The notes: generated from the sequence alone by a model not told the origin. DNA of 64,000 nt from Flavobacterium sp. N502536 (GCF_025947345.1 NZ_CP110011.1:1240001-1304000), one strand, 5' to 3'. Shown: positions 26,860-36,079, counted from the stretch's first letter. Numbers and translations: made by a program.

Positions 26860-28437
26860 TTACTTTTTTGGACTTAAAACTGCCTTGATCATGGCATCGT
26901 CCTTTAAAATGACGTCGTAGTAATACAATTCACCGTATAATTGTCTGGCAAATTCAGCGGTGATATAACGGTTTACCAAAGCTTTGGTTTTGTCAAATTT
27001 CAGATCTAAACCAGTCAGCAAAACATAAGCTTTGAACTTTTTAAAATACAAATCAGAGCTTTTCATCTTTGCTAAAAACTCATTAAAATGAAGTCCAGCA
27101 AAAGCTCCTCTGTTTTTATCCAATTCTTCAAAAACAAAGTGTCCCACAATTCCGGTCTGCAACAGATAGGCTACATTTTCGTTCCCGTGTTCTGCCTCTA
27201 TTGGCACAAAAACATCGGGTACAATTCCACCGCCACCGTATACAATTTTTCCTTTTGGTGTTTTAAACTTTAAAGAATCGGCCACTTTTATGCTGTCTTT
27301 CGCATAAAGTTCTCCCGATTTTATTCGGGCTTCAGATTCTTTAAAATACTCATCATTTCCTTTTTTATAAGGCTTTTGAATCGATCTTCCCGTTGGCGTA
27401 TAATATCGCGCCACCGTTAATCGCACTGCCGATCCATCGTTGAAATCCATTTCACGCTGTACCAGGCCTTTTCCAAAAGAACGTCGGCCAACAATGGTAC
27501 CACGATCATTATCCTGTAATGCCCCGGCAAGAATCTCACTGGCCGATGCACTGTTTTCATTAACCAAAACATATACTTTTCCGGTCTCAAAACTACCGGC
27601 TTTTGTGGCATAGGTCTTTTCAGTAGTCCCGTTTTTATTTTTGGTAAAAACAATCAGCTGTTTGTCCTTCAGAAATTCATCTGCAATAGCAATGGCTTCT
27701 TCCATATAACCTCCGCCATTATCACGAAGATCGATAACGAGCGACTCAATTCCTTTTTGTTTCAATCTGGTCAAACCGCTTTTAAACTCATTAAAAGTAG
27801 TTTCGGCAAAACGATTGATTTTGATGTATCCGGTATTATTTCCAAGCAATAAAGAAGCATCGACGCTTTTGATCGGAATGACATCTCTTTTTACTTTAAA
27901 TTTAAGTTTCTTCTGTTCTGATTTTCTAAAAACCGTTAATTCGATCTCAGACCCTTTTAATCCTTTTAACTTCGAGAACAAACTGTCAGAAGGCAATCTA
28001 CGTCCGAACAATTTGGTTTTTCCGGCAAATAAAATCCGATCCCCTGACTTTATTCCGGCTTTCGCCGAAGGTCCGTTCTCAATTGGTTTTATAATCGCAA
28101 CAGAGTCTTTGTACATATAAAAATTAATTCCGATCCCCACAAAGTCACCTCTCATGCTCTCGGCTACTTCGGCTTGTTCTGTTGGAGGAATATAAACGGA
28201 ATGCGGATCTAATTTTGATAAAATATTATCGACTGTAAGGTTTACAATTGAATCTGTATTGATGCTGTCAACATATTCATTATTGATGAAGTCGATCAGC
28301 TTATTCAATTTGGTTTTGGAGTAATTTTTAGCCAAAAGCTGCTCGTCAGCGGGAGCATTCATCAGGCTTCCGAGAACTATACCCAGAGCTAAGGTGGCTC
28401 CGATAACGATTGGTAAATATTTTGAATTAAATTTCAT
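26860..28437 (-). CDS. S41 family carboxy-terminal processing peptidase
   Basis: This 525-residue protein has an N-terminal membrane anchor (about 8-26), a PDZ domain (about 95-180) and the S41 catalytic domain with NENSASASEILAGALQD (Ser near 298) and SFGKGLVQ (Lys323), the Ser-Lys dyad. It cleaves proteins at their C-termini in the periplasm. The start codon lies next to the stop of the dCMP deaminase gene, so it is in one operon with it and the NTF2-like gene. Confidence 0.9.
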   Translation of the reverse strand: MKFNSKYLPIVIGATLALGIVLGSLMNAPADEQLLAKNYSKTKLNKLIDFINNEYVDSINTDSIVNLTVDNILSKLDPHSVYIPPTEQAEVAESMRGDFVGIGINFYMYKDSVAIIKPIENGPSAKAGIKSGDRILFAGKTKLFGRRLPSDSLFSKLKGLKGSEIELTVFRKSEQKKLKFKVKRDVIPIKSVDASLLLGNNTGYIKINRFAETTFNEFKSGLTRLKQKGIESLVIDLRDNGGGYMEEAIAIADEFLKDKQLIVFTKNKNGTTEKTYATKAGSFETGKVYVLVNENSASASEILAGALQDNDRGTIVGRRSFGKGLVQREMDFNDGSAVRLTVARYYTPTGRSIQKPYKKGNDEYFKESEARIKSGELYAKDSIKVADSLKFKTPKGKIVYGGGGIVPDVFVPIEAEHGNENVAYLLQTGIVGHFVFEELDKNRGAFAGLHFNEFLAKMKSSDLYFKKFKAYVLLTGLDLKFDKTKALVNRYITAEFARQLYGELYYYDVILKDDAMIKAVLSPKK

Positions 28438-28869
28438 TTACTCTTCTAAAACAGGAATATGTTCGACTTCGACACCTGCTTTTATTAAAAACTGAATTCC
28501 GGAATCGTCACGATATCCGTCATGATACACCACTCTTTTGATACCCGACTGATGTATTAATTTGCTGCATTCTTTACAAGGTGAAAGTGTAATATACAGG
28601 GTCGCTCCTTCACAGGATTGTGTTGACCTGGCCACTTTCAGAATTGCATTTGCTTCGGCATGAAGAACGTCCCAACGGGTTAGTCCTTCCTCATCTTCAC
28701 AGCAATTTTCGAAACCAGATGGCGTTCCATTGTATCCATCCGAAATAATCATCCGGTCTTTTACGATGATAGCACCTACCTGCTTTCGTTTACAATACGA
28801 CAATAAACTCCACTCTTTGGCAATCCTCAGATAAGCTTTGTCGTATTTATTTAATTTTTTTATCTCCAT
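28438..28869 (-). CDS. dCMP deaminase family protein
   Basis: This 143-residue protein has the zinc-dependent cytidine/deoxycytidylate deaminase motif: HAEANAIL (His and catalytic Glu) and PCKECSKLI (two Cys zinc ligands). A third Cys cluster (FENCCEDEEG) is also present. It most likely deaminates dCMP to dUMP, the precursor for dTMP. It is directly upstream of the S41 peptidase, with which it shares no known function. Confidence 0.88.
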   Translation of the reverse strand: MEIKKLNKYDKAYLRIAKEWSLLSYCKRKQVGAIIVKDRMIISDGYNGTPSGFENCCEDEEGLTRWDVLHAEANAILKVARSTQSCEGATLYITLSPCKECSKLIHQSGIKRVVYHDGYRDDSGIQFLIKAGVEVEHIPVLEE

Positions 28870-28874
28870 TTATT

Positions 28875-29468
28875 TTATCTGTTCCAAATTGGGCTTTCGA
28901 TAATCATCGGCACTACCACTCCGATAATGAAAGCCGACATTACAAGTGCCCAATCGCGTTTTGAAAAGCGAAATACGGTTTGTACAATATAGGATAGTAT
29001 CAAAACCACAAACACCACAACCAGCTGTGCCGCTTCAATTCCTAAAGCAAACTCGCCTAAAGGTAGTAATTTTGAACCAGCCGACCCTCCTAAAATTGTT
29101 TTGAAATAATTCGAGAATCCAAGTCCGTGAATAATTCCAAAAAACAAGGTCACAAAAAACACCAAATTCAAACCATCATTCTTAGAATTCTTTCCGGCAG
29201 TAAAGAGATTAAAGACCGCAGTTATTAAAATCGTTATCGGAATTAAAAACTCGACGGTATTGACTTTTATCGCAATAATTCCGTAAACAGAAAGCAATAA
29301 TGCCAGCGTATGACCAATTGTAAAAACAGAAACCAGCAGCAAAATGCGTTTCCAGTCTTTGAACAAATAAGGGGTTGTTAAGGCAATTAAAAAAAGAACG
29401 TGATCGTAAGCATTAATATCTAAAACATGCTTCAATCCTATTTGAAAATAAATCCAAAATTCTGACAT
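28875..29468 (-). CDS. HupE/UreJ-like membrane protein
   Basis: This 197-residue protein has about six membrane helices and the family features: HVLDINAYDHVLFLIAL near the start, IGHTLALLLS, and GIIHGLGFSNYF, with histidines in membrane segments. HupE/UreJ proteins are linked to nickel uptake, but no hydrogenase or urease is in view, so metal transport is only a possibility. The dCMP deaminase gene starts 5 bp after it. Confidence 0.85.
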   Translation of the reverse strand: MSEFWIYFQIGLKHVLDINAYDHVLFLIALTTPYLFKDWKRILLLVSVFTIGHTLALLLSVYGIIAIKVNTVEFLIPITILITAVFNLFTAGKNSKNDGLNLVFFVTLFFGIIHGLGFSNYFKTILGGSAGSKLLPLGEFALGIEAAQLVVVFVVLILSYIVQTVFRFSKRDWALVMSAFIIGVVVPMIIESPIWNR

Positions 29469-29610
29469 AAGGGTACTACTATTATAATGATTAGGGGTTG
29501 TAAACTTACGATTTATTTTGAAAAATCATTGCGGTCTTAAACTAAAACAATGCATAAAAATTAAGTTAAATTTTATGAGAACTTTAAAATTAATAGTTTA
29601 AAATAAAAAT

Positions 29611-29618
29611 TATCTTTG
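29611..29618 (+). promoter_or_regulatory. -7 element of the TerB-like gene
   Basis: TATCTTTG is a perfect TAnnTTTG match, and transcription would begin near 29625, 16 bp before the ATG. The -33 position carries TTTA, not TTTG. Confidence 0.6.
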
Positions 29619-29640
29619 TAGGATAAAAAAAACCATAATT

Positions 29641-30072
29641 ATGTCATTTTCAGATTTATTTGATAGCGAATTCAAACAAAGAAACAAAGGTCACTTTTCA
29701 GCTATTGTTCGTGTAGCATTAGCCGATGGAATTGTGCATCCTGAGGAAAAAAATTTCTTGGACAAATTGGCTGCACGTTTAGAGATTTCAGAAACTGAAT
29801 ACGAAGAAATTCTTAACGACCCATTAAAATATCCTATCAACCCACCTTATTTGCACGTACAGCGTTTAGAGCGTTTGTATGATTTAACCCGAATGGTACA
29901 CGTTGATCATCATCTTGAAGACCAACAAGAAGTGATGTTAAGAAAATTAGGTATCGCTTTAGGTTTTACACCAAGCAACGTAAATTATATCATTGCAAAA
30001 GCATTATCATTAGTCGACAAAAAAGTAGACGGTGACACTTTTGTTTACGAAATGCAACATATGCATAAATAG
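29641..30072 (+). CDS. TerB family protein
   Basis: This 143-residue protein has a helical TerB-like domain beginning about residue 18 (FSAIVRVALADGIVHPEEKN) with the acidic metal-binding-like pattern (DGxVHPEE, and VDHHLEDQQEVMLRKLGIAL). TerB-like proteins are linked to tellurite resistance and membrane stress. No other ter genes are in view, so this is probably a stand-alone cytoplasmic member. It has its own promoter. Confidence 0.85.
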   Translation: MSFSDLFDSEFKQRNKGHFSAIVRVALADGIVHPEEKNFLDKLAARLEISETEYEEILNDPLKYPINPPYLHVQRLERLYDLTRMVHVDHHLEDQQEVMLRKLGIALGFTPSNVNYIIAKALSLVDKKVDGDTFVYEMQHMHK

Positions 30073-30126
30073 TATTCAGTCGCAATTTTCAGTTTTCAGA
30101 CTGATCGTTAAAACTAAATAAAAAAT

Positions 30127-30159
30127 AAACCCGACAGGTTTTTGAAACCTGTCGGGTTT
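30127..30159. repeat. CCCGACAGG palindromic repeat, copy 1
   Basis: This is a perfect 15-bp inverted repeat, AAACCCGACAGGTTT and its complement, with a 3-nt loop and T run. It lies between convergent genes (TerB and fbp) and may also act as a terminator. Related copies are at 30196-30228, near 58937 and at 59019-59052. Confidence 0.85.
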
Positions 30160-30195
30160 TGTATTTTTAATCGAATCTAAAATTTACCCAAAAAG

Positions 30196-30228
30196 AAACC
30201 CGACAGCTTTTTGAAACCTGTCGGGTTT
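30196..30228. repeat. CCCGACAGG palindromic repeat, copy 2
   Basis: This has the same design as copy 1, with one mismatch in the left arm (GACAGCTTT). It lies 37 bp downstream of copy 1 in the same orientation. Confidence 0.8.
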
Positions 30229-30249
30229 GAATTAAAGGGAAAACAGAGA

Positions 30250-31257
30250 TTACTCCTTTTCTGCCATAAATTCTTCTGCTTTTTCTACCATGTTGTAGCT
30301 TCCACAGAAAAACGGAACTCTTTGATGTAATTCAGTTGGCTGTATTTCCATAATTCTTCCAAAGCCGTCTGTTGCTTTTCCTCCCGCCTGTTCTGCGATA
30401 AAAGCCATCGGATTGCATTCGTACAACAATCTCAATTTTCCTTTTGGTGCTTTTGAACTGGTTGGATAAATATAAATTCCGCCTTTGATCATATTTCGGT
30501 GAAAGTCAGAAACTAAACTTCCAATATATCTTGAAGTATAAGGTCTGTCTTCTTCTTCTCTCTGACAATATTTAATGTAATTTTTTACTCCTTGTGGAAA
30601 GTGAACGTAATTCCCTTCGTTTACAGAATAGATATTTCCGTTTTTTGGAAACTTCATATTCGGGTGTGACAGATAGAATGTTCCAATCGCAGGGTTTAAG
30701 GTAAAACCGTTTACGCCATGACCTGTGGTGTATACCAACATCGTCGACGTTCCGTAAATTACATATCCTGCTGCTACCTGATTCACTCCCGGTTGTAAAA
30801 AATCCTCGCTTGTAACCGGAGTTCCGATAGGTGTAATTCTTCTAAAAACCGAAAAAATGGTTCCCACAGATACATTCACATCGATATTTGAAGATCCGTC
30901 AAGCGGATCCATTAAGATCACGTACTTATTATTATGACTGTTGTCGCTCCCCTGAACAGTAATAAAATCGTCGTTTTCTTCTGAAGCAATACCACAGACA
31001 ATCTCACGGTTAATTAACGTCTGAATAAATACTTCGTTTGCATATACATCTAATTTTTGCTGGTCTTCTCCCTGAACATTTTGTTCGCCTGCAGCGCCAA
31101 TGATATCCACTAATCCAGCTTTATTTACTTTATAGTTAACAACCTTGGCCGCTAAACGTATAGAATTGATAATTCGGGAAAGCTCCCCCGACGAATATTG
31201 AAATGCTTTTTGGTTCTCAATAATAAACTCTCCCAGTGTTTTATTGCGTTCTTCCAT
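30250..31257 (-). CDS. fbp: Fructose-1,6-bisphosphatase class I
   Basis: This 335-residue cytoplasmic enzyme has the metal-binding motif [20 protein letters not shown], which is shared with the inositol-phosphatase superfamily, and the FBPase substrate segment ([20 protein letters not shown]). It hydrolyses fructose 1,6-bisphosphate in gluconeogenesis. The divergent GNAT gene starts 172 bp away. Confidence 0.95.
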   Translation of the reverse strand: MEERNKTLGEFIIENQKAFQYSSGELSRIINSIRLAAKVVNYKVNKAGLVDIIGAAGEQNVQGEDQQKLDVYANEVFIQTLINREIVCGIASEENDDFITVQGSDNSHNNKYVILMDPLDGSSNIDVNVSVGTIFSVFRRITPIGTPVTSEDFLQPGVNQVAAGYVIYGTSTMLVYTTGHGVNGFTLNPAIGTFYLSHPNMKFPKNGNIYSVNEGNYVHFPQGVKNYIKYCQREEEDRPYTSRYIGSLVSDFHRNMIKGGIYIYPTSSKAPKGKLRLLYECNPMAFIAEQAGGKATDGFGRIMEIQPTELHQRVPFFCGSYNMVEKAEEFMAEKE

Positions 31258-31327
31258 TACTAAATCGTTGTAGTTTTGTTTTTAAGTCACAAATATCGTT
31301 TTTTTTGTGAGAATGGTTTAAAAATTA

Positions 31328-31357
31328 TTTCGTTAGTTTGCCACTATTGTATATTTG
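31328..31357 (+). promoter_or_regulatory. Promoter of the GNAT / aspartate kinase region
   Basis: TATATTTG (31350-31357) is a perfect TAnnTTTG element, with TTTC (31328-31331) 18 bp upstream as a near-match to TTTG. It lies 71 bp before the GNAT start. Confidence 0.5.
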
Positions 31358-31428
31358 CTAATTAAACCCCTAAAGTTCCGAATAAAAGAATGCTTTTTTG
31401 GCTAATAAACACTTAATAATAAGAATAT

Positions 31429-31917
31429 ATGAATATTAGAAAAGGGAATCCTGAAGACATGAAATCGGTTCTGGGATTAATACAGGAGTTGGCAATATTC
31501 GAAAAAGAACCAGACGCTGTTGTTATAACCGAAGCCGATTTAATACGCGATGGTTTTGGTGAAAAACCACTTTTTCATGTGTTTATCGCAGAAATTGATT
31601 CTGACGAACATGAGAAAGAAATTGTTGGAATTGCTTTGTACTATTACCGCTTCTCGACCTGGAAAGGAAAAACAATACATCTTGAAGACCTCATCGTTAA
31701 AGAAAAGATGAGAGGAACTGGTTTGGGATCGGCTCTGTATGCCGAAATCATGAAACAGGGAAAAAGAGATAATGTTCGCAGAATTGACTGGAATGTACTG
31801 GACTGGAACACTCCTGCGGTAAAATTTTACGAGAATTCGGGAGCAAAAATTCTTGAAGGCTGGCAAGTTGTTCAAATGGACGAAAAAGGAATTGATTCGT
31901 TTTTAGAAAAACTATAA
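31429..31917 (+). CDS. GNAT family N-acetyltransferase
   Basis: This 162-residue protein has the acetyl-CoA-binding motif VKEKMRGTGLGSALYAEIMK and the C-terminal segment DWNTPAVKFYENSGAKI. The sequence resembles the diamine acetyltransferase branch (WKGKTIHLEDLIV), so a polyamine or other small amine is a plausible substrate but cannot be confirmed. It precedes the aspartate kinase gene by 169 bp, a gap that contains palindromic repeats. Confidence 0.88.
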   Translation: MNIRKGNPEDMKSVLGLIQELAIFEKEPDAVVITEADLIRDGFGEKPLFHVFIAEIDSDEHEKEIVGIALYYYRFSTWKGKTIHLEDLIVKEKMRGTGLGSALYAEIMKQGKRDNVRRIDWNVLDWNTPAVKFYENSGAKILEGWQVVQMDEKGIDSFLEKL

Positions 31918-31928
31918 AAATATATTTA

Positions 31929-31979
31929 GCCACAGATTAAAATGATTTGCAAATCTTTTTAATCTTAATAAGCTGTGGC
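31929..31979. repeat. Palindromic intergenic repeat GCCACAG...CTGTGGC
   Basis: Inverted ends GCCACAG (31929-31935) and CTGTGGC (31973-31979) have nested ATTAAAA/TTTTAAT arms. It is followed by an A run and a second small palindrome, CACTGCAGTG, at 31993-32002. Both look like flavobacterial interspersed repeats. Confidence 0.65.
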
Positions 31980-32086
31980 AAAAAAAAAGACGCACTGCAG
32001 TGTGCCTCTACAATTGCCATTCCAGGAAAATTGGAGTTTGGAATTTAAAAAATTGGAATTTTATAAAAAACAGTATATATAACAAA

Positions 32087-33346
32087 ATGAGAGTATTTAA
32101 ATTTGGTGGAGCCTCTGTTAAAGATGCCGAAGGAATTAAAAACGTATACGACGTTTTACAAAAAGTAGGTTATGAAGATGTCATTTTGGTTGTTTCGGCA
32201 ATGGGAAAAACCACAAATGCTCTTGAAGTGGTGATCAAAAATTACTTTGACAAATCATCAGAGCTGAACTCTTCGGTACAGGAAATAAAAAAATACCACA
32301 ATCAAATCTTACTGGATTTATTTGAAAACGAAGAACATGAGGTTTTTGCTGCGGTAAAAGCATTGTTTTCAGAGTTAGAATATTTCCTGGCACATAATAA
32401 ATCTCCAAATTACAATTTTGTTTACGATCAGATTGTGAGTTTTGGAGAGTTGATTTCGACTACGATCTTAAGCCACTTTATGAATTTCATGGGGATTCAG
32501 ACACAATGGCTTGATGTTAGAAACTTCATAAAAACCAATGCCAATTATCGTGATGCTGAAGTAGACTGGGAAATTACGCAACAAAACATCAGTAAAAATG
32601 TACCCCGCAAAATTCTAAACATCACTCAGGGATTCTTGGGTGCCGACGAGAACAATTTTACTACAACTTTGGGTCGTGAAGGTTCTGATTATACCGCCGG
32701 AATTTTTGCATACTGCCTAAATGCCGAAAGCGTTACGATCTGGAAAGACGTTCCGGGGGTTATGAATGCTGACCCGCGTTATTTTGAAAATGCCAGTTTA
32801 TTGAACCAGATTTCTTATCGTGAAGCGATCGAATTGGCGTTTTACGGAGCAACCGTAATTCACCCGAAAACTTTACAGCCGTTACAGAAAAAGGAAATTC
32901 CATTATATGTAAAATCTTTTATCAATCCGCTTTTAAAAGGAACCTGTGTTTCTAAAGGTGTAGATCTGGAACCGCAATATCCTTGCTTTATCGTAAAAAG
33001 AAACCAACTTTTGATTTCATTATCATCTATCGATTTTTCTTTTATAATGGAAGAAAACATTAGCGAGATTTTTGCTTTGTTTCACCAATTCAAAATAAAA
33101 GTAAATCTGATTCAGAATTCGGCGATTAGTTTTTCGGTTTGTGTGGAAGATAAATTTGAAAACTTCAATGAACTGAATGCCATCCTTTCGAAAAAATTCA
33201 AAGTAGATTTTAGCGAAAACGTGACTTTGTATACCATTCGTCACTTTACAGAACAAGCGGCACAAACCGTAGAGGAAAACAAAGCCGTTTTACTAAAACA
33301 GGTAAGCCGCGAAACAATGCAGATTGTGACCAAAGAAATCGACTAA
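32087..33346 (+). CDS. lysC: Aspartate kinase
   Basis: This 419-residue monofunctional kinase starts MRVFKFGGASVKDAEGIKNV and contains TTLGREGSDYTAGIFAYCL, the aspartate/ATP-binding segment. A C-terminal ACT-like region (about 300-400) follows, with IKVNLIQNSAISFSVCVED. It phosphorylates aspartate, the first step to lysine, threonine and methionine. The start at 32087 fits the conserved N-terminus; longer frames would add unrelated residues made from repeat DNA. The gene ends before an intrinsic terminator. Confidence 0.92.
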   Translation: MRVFKFGGASVKDAEGIKNVYDVLQKVGYEDVILVVSAMGKTTNALEVVIKNYFDKSSELNSSVQEIKKYHNQILLDLFENEEHEVFAAVKALFSELEYFLAHNKSPNYNFVYDQIVSFGELISTTILSHFMNFMGIQTQWLDVRNFIKTNANYRDAEVDWEITQQNISKNVPRKILNITQGFLGADENNFTTTLGREGSDYTAGIFAYCLNAESVTIWKDVPGVMNADPRYFENASLLNQISYREAIELAFYGATVIHPKTLQPLQKKEIPLYVKSFINPLLKGTCVSKGVDLEPQYPCFIVKRNQLLISLSSIDFSFIMEENISEIFALFHQFKIKVNLIQNSAISFSVCVEDKFENFNELNAILSKKFKVDFSENVTLYTIRHFTEQAAQTVEENKAVLLKQVSRETMQIVTKEID

Positions 33347-33391
33347 ACTTCTTTGTTTATAAAGTTAATTATATCAATTCAGCACATTTAA

Positions 33392-33420
33392 AGGTTTCAC
33401 TTCGTTGTGAAGCCTTTTTT
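33392..33420 (+). terminator. Intrinsic terminator of aspartate kinase gene
   Basis: AGGTTTCAC (33392-33400) pairs with GTGAAGCCT (33407-33415, one G-U pair) and is followed by T6. It overlaps the last codons of the convergent XRE gene. Confidence 0.7.
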
Positions 33421-33771
33421 GTTTATACCTTCCTTTAAATGGTTTACTATAGTTTTCAGATCTTCGATCTGCAATTCATATTTCTTTAAAATTTCCTGAT
33501 AAACACTAAACATTACCTGTTCAGTTCGTTGATTGCTGTTCACTAACCTCCCATAACTCTCGGCAGCTGTCTCTTTTCGAACCAGTTCTTCGGGAGTTAT
33601 TTCAAAAACCTGACAAATTCTATTAAAATGAGTAGCCCAAGAAGTACTTTCTCCCCGCTCCATTCTGGCGTACGCTGACTGAGAGATTTTTAAATGATCG
33701 GCCACCTGCTCTTGTGACATACTTTTTGCTTTGCGCAATATTTTTAAATTATTTCCTACGGTTTTATTCAT
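33397..33771 (-). CDS. XRE-family regulator, paralogue 1
   Basis: This 124-residue protein has a helix-turn-helix domain (residues 6-62) with MSQEQVADHLKISQSAYARM as the core, followed by an acidic linker and a C-terminal coiled-coil-like helix. The start at 33771 (MNKTVGNNLKILRKAK) matches its paralogue at 35121-35471, which shares the NNLKILRK/NKLKILRK start, MSQEQVADHL/MSQEEVADFL, and ICQVFEITPEELV/ICEVFAIFPEELL. It flanks the CsgG/LpoB-like gene on the left. Targets are unknown. Confidence 0.85.
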   Translation of the reverse strand: MNKTVGNNLKILRKAKSMSQEQVADHLKISQSAYARMERGESTSWATHFNRICQVFEITPEELVRKETAAESYGRLVNSNQRTEQVMFSVYQEILKKYELQIEDLKTIVNHLKEGINKKGFTTK

Positions 33772-34093
33772 AACAAAGATTATTACAAACATAAAACTAA
33801 GAAATATTTTACAATTATTCGAATTTAGGTTTTAAATAACCGATTTTCGACTAAGACAACAGCTCCGTAAAATTATATCTTCGAACTTGGATAAACCACT
33901 CCATTAATATCCGACAGGCACTGCTAATTGAACATCCTGACTGAAAGCAAAAACAATATTCCTTCCTCTTTAATTAGTGCCCTCAAGAACTAATTAATTG
34001 TAACCTACAATTCCTTTATCAGCTACTATTTCATATTACAATTGATAAACCGGAAGAATAAAACTTTTTTGCAAACCGAAAAATATTCAAGTC
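33772..34093. other. Intergenic region between XRE gene and CsgG-like gene
   Basis: This 322-bp A/T-rich stretch between divergent genes must hold both promoters, but I cannot fix a good TTTG / TAnnTTTG pair. No gene or clear hairpin is seen. Confidence 0.4.
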
Positions 34094-35017
34094 ATGAAAT
34101 CAACTATTCTGAACCAACTATTGTTCCTGATCCTAACCCTCCACTCCTTAAATGCGGTGTCGCAAAACAGAGCAGAATTATCTCAGGAAGAAACTAATGC
34201 CAGATTATTAGCTACTGCAAAAGAAAGAAGTGGTCAGCTTGCCATACTGCCGTTTGATTATATCTCTAACGAAAACTCAAACAATATGGATATTATGGCT
34301 TTAAAACTACAAGGAGATTGTTACCAAACGCTTAGAGAGCATACTTCAATGTTGGAAATACAAGATCCAGTTACTACAATTGCTATTTTACAAAAAGCGG
34401 GATTAGGACCGGTTGAAATAAAATCTAAAACACCAAAAGAACTAGCCCTTATTCTGAATGTACAATATGTTGTTTACGGCCGTGCAATGATTGATAATGT
34501 TGGCGTTTCCTCGACCTCACACGGGTGGGAAACCACTACAGGTTCGCAAACAGTCCACAAACCAAACAATACAAAATCGCAAGAAAAGCAAAAATCAAAC
34601 ACCCCAAACCTTTACACAAGAGGCTTTGATAATTATCAATTCTCCTATGATGCAGGAAACAACAAACTCAAAGAAGCTGTTACTACCAACTACGGAAATT
34701 TACAGGCAACGAATGAATATGAGAATGGACAGCTGGTAAAAAATCAACTTTCTTTTAACTCTAATACTGCTCCCTTAAATTACAGAAAAGATATTCCGCA
34801 ACAAACGACAAATTACTCTAGTACATCACAAAATTTCTCCAACAATTCTACAGTTGTCAATTACAATAGCGTTATTGACCTTAGCTTTTATGATGATAGT
34901 GGACGTGTTTTATACTCTAAAACAAGAAAAGCATTTGGTAGCGGCATCGATTCTTATATGGCAACTTTAAAGTACCTTATAAAAAGGTGTCCCTTTGGCG
35001 AAAAACATAAAAAGTAA
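34094..35017 (+). CDS. Exported CsgG/LpoB-like protein
   Basis: This 307-residue protein has a signal peptide (1-23, ending AVSQ) without a lipobox. Residues 40-140 resemble the CsgG/LpoB/TolB N-terminal-like fold: QLAILPFDYISNENSN, later VTTIAILQKAGLGPVEIK, then TPKELALILNVQYVVYGRAM. The C-terminal half is Asn/Ser/Gln-rich and ends with a strand and helix (DLSFYDDSGRVLYSKTRKAF). It is flanked by two paralogous XRE genes, each read away from or toward it. The role may be in envelope biogenesis or curli-like secretion, but this rests on pattern only. Confidence 0.7.
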   Translation: MKSTILNQLLFLILTLHSLNAVSQNRAELSQEETNARLLATAKERSGQLAILPFDYISNENSNNMDIMALKLQGDCYQTLREHTSMLEIQDPVTTIAILQKAGLGPVEIKSKTPKELALILNVQYVVYGRAMIDNVGVSSTSHGWETTTGSQTVHKPNNTKSQEKQKSNTPNLYTRGFDNYQFSYDAGNNKLKEAVTTNYGNLQATNEYENGQLVKNQLSFNSNTAPLNYRKDIPQQTTNYSSTSQNFSNNSTVVNYNSVIDLSFYDDSGRVLYSKTRKAFGSGIDSYMATLKYLIKRCPFGEKHKK

Positions 35018-35120
35018 AGCTTTTTGCACCTAATATGCTATATTGGAAATGGGTTTTATGATTTTTTTACAGCGTCAGCTGCTTATAAAATTGAGAAACA
35101 TTTGCTACTAATCAAAAGCC

Positions 35121-35471
35121 TTACTTTGACTTTCGTTCCTTCTTCAGCTTCTTAATTATTTTTCTCAACTCTTTTATTCGCTGTTCATATTGCTCGATTA
35201 CTTTATCAGACAAATGAGTCCCGGTTTCTCTGGAAGGATCTTCTTTTCGATCTGCATCCGGTGTTAAATCCTCTACTTTCAATAATTCTTCGGGAAATAT
35301 TGCAAAAACCTCACAGATTTTTAAGATATAATTGGCCCATGAACTGCTTTCCCCGCTCTCCATTCTCGCATAAGCGGATTGTGATATACCAAGAAAGTCT
35401 GCCACTTCTTCCTGCGACATTTTTTTATTCTTCCGAAGTATTTTAAGCTTGTTTCCTACAAGGTTATTCAT
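35121..35471 (-). CDS. XRE-family regulator, paralogue 2
   Basis: This 116-residue protein has a helix-turn-helix domain (about 4-60) with MSQEEVADFLGISQSAYARM. It has an acidic linker and a Lys-rich C-terminal helix (EQYEQRIKELRKIIKKLKKE). The start at 35471 is chosen by match to paralogue 1 (33397-33771). It lies convergent to the CsgG/LpoB-like gene, 103 bp away, on its right side. Two close paralogues bracketing one gene suggest a duplicated regulatory module. Confidence 0.85.
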   Translation of the reverse strand: MNNLVGNKLKILRKNKKMSQEEVADFLGISQSAYARMESGESSSWANYILKICEVFAIFPEELLKVEDLTPDADRKEDPSRETGTHLSDKVIEQYEQRIKELRKIIKKLKKERKSK

Positions 35472-35714
35472 GATTAAGCAAAGTTTTCCGTCCAAAACAA
35501 TAGAGGACAACTTTTCCAATTTATACTCACAAAAAACACATTTTTTTTAAAATAAAAGAAACACACCCCAATTTCTTATTAAAATACCCGATATTCACAT
35601 AATATAAAACCTTACAAAACACTAAATTAGTCGCACCAAAAAAACAAATAAATCATGTAGCGTTCATCAGACCAACCAGCTGATCAACACTAAAACCAAA
35701 AAAACCAAAAAACT

Positions 35715-35795
35715 ATGATCCGTTCTGTCTTACTACTAACGCTTTTAATTGTTATTATAGCCTTAGGGTATCGCTTTAGCAAAAAAAACACCTAG
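35715..35795 (+). CDS. Single-helix membrane micropeptide
   Basis: This 26-codon reading frame (ATG 35715, TAG 35793-35795) encodes MIRSVLLLTLLIVIIALGYR plus six polar residues ending KKNT. It is a single hydrophobic helix with a basic C-terminus. It lies 53 bp before the DUF5808 gene on the same strand and is likely part of the same transcript. It could also be a chance frame, but the amino acid pattern fits a membrane peptide. Confidence 0.45.
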   Translation: MIRSVLLLTLLIVIIALGYRFSKKNT

Positions 35796-35848
35796 ATTAT
35801 TTTATCACAGTTGCCCCGCCTGATAAAAAACTTAGCCCCTTAAAACAT

Positions 35849-36079
35849 ATGGATTTCAATACTAAACCTACAAAAGAGACCCAAAAAAAATGGAACCGTG
35901 ATCCTAACAATTGGATTTTGGGAATTTTCTATTACAACCCTCACGACAAAAGATTGTTCCCTGCCAAAAGAATGAAACTACTTGGATGGACTATCAATTT
36001 TGCAAACCCTAATTCAATATGCACCGCTATTGCAGCAATCGCCTTTGTATTGATTCTCATCGGAGATTCTAAACCATAA
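35849..36079 (+). CDS. DUF5808-like small membrane protein
   Basis: This 76-residue protein has the pattern W-x-x-D-P-N-N-W-x-x-G-I-F-Y-Y-N-P-x-D-x-R-x-F (residues 15-37), then LGWTINFANP, and a C-terminal membrane helix (CTAIAAIAFVLILIG). The pattern is that of the DUF5808 family, of unknown function. It is between two other small membrane-protein genes. Confidence 0.8.
   Translation: MDFNTKPTKETQKKWNRDPNNWILGIFYYNPHDKRLFPAKRMKLLGWTINFANPNSICTAIAAIAFVLILIGDSKP

Noticed and set aside
30127..30228. CRISPR-like array
   Set aside because: Only two palindromic copies with a 36-bp gap, and the family is seen elsewhere in pairs; no array or cas genes.
33772..34093. Possible small gene or RNA between XRE and CsgG-like genes
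   Set aside because: No frame of reasonable length with start context and no clear hairpin with T run.
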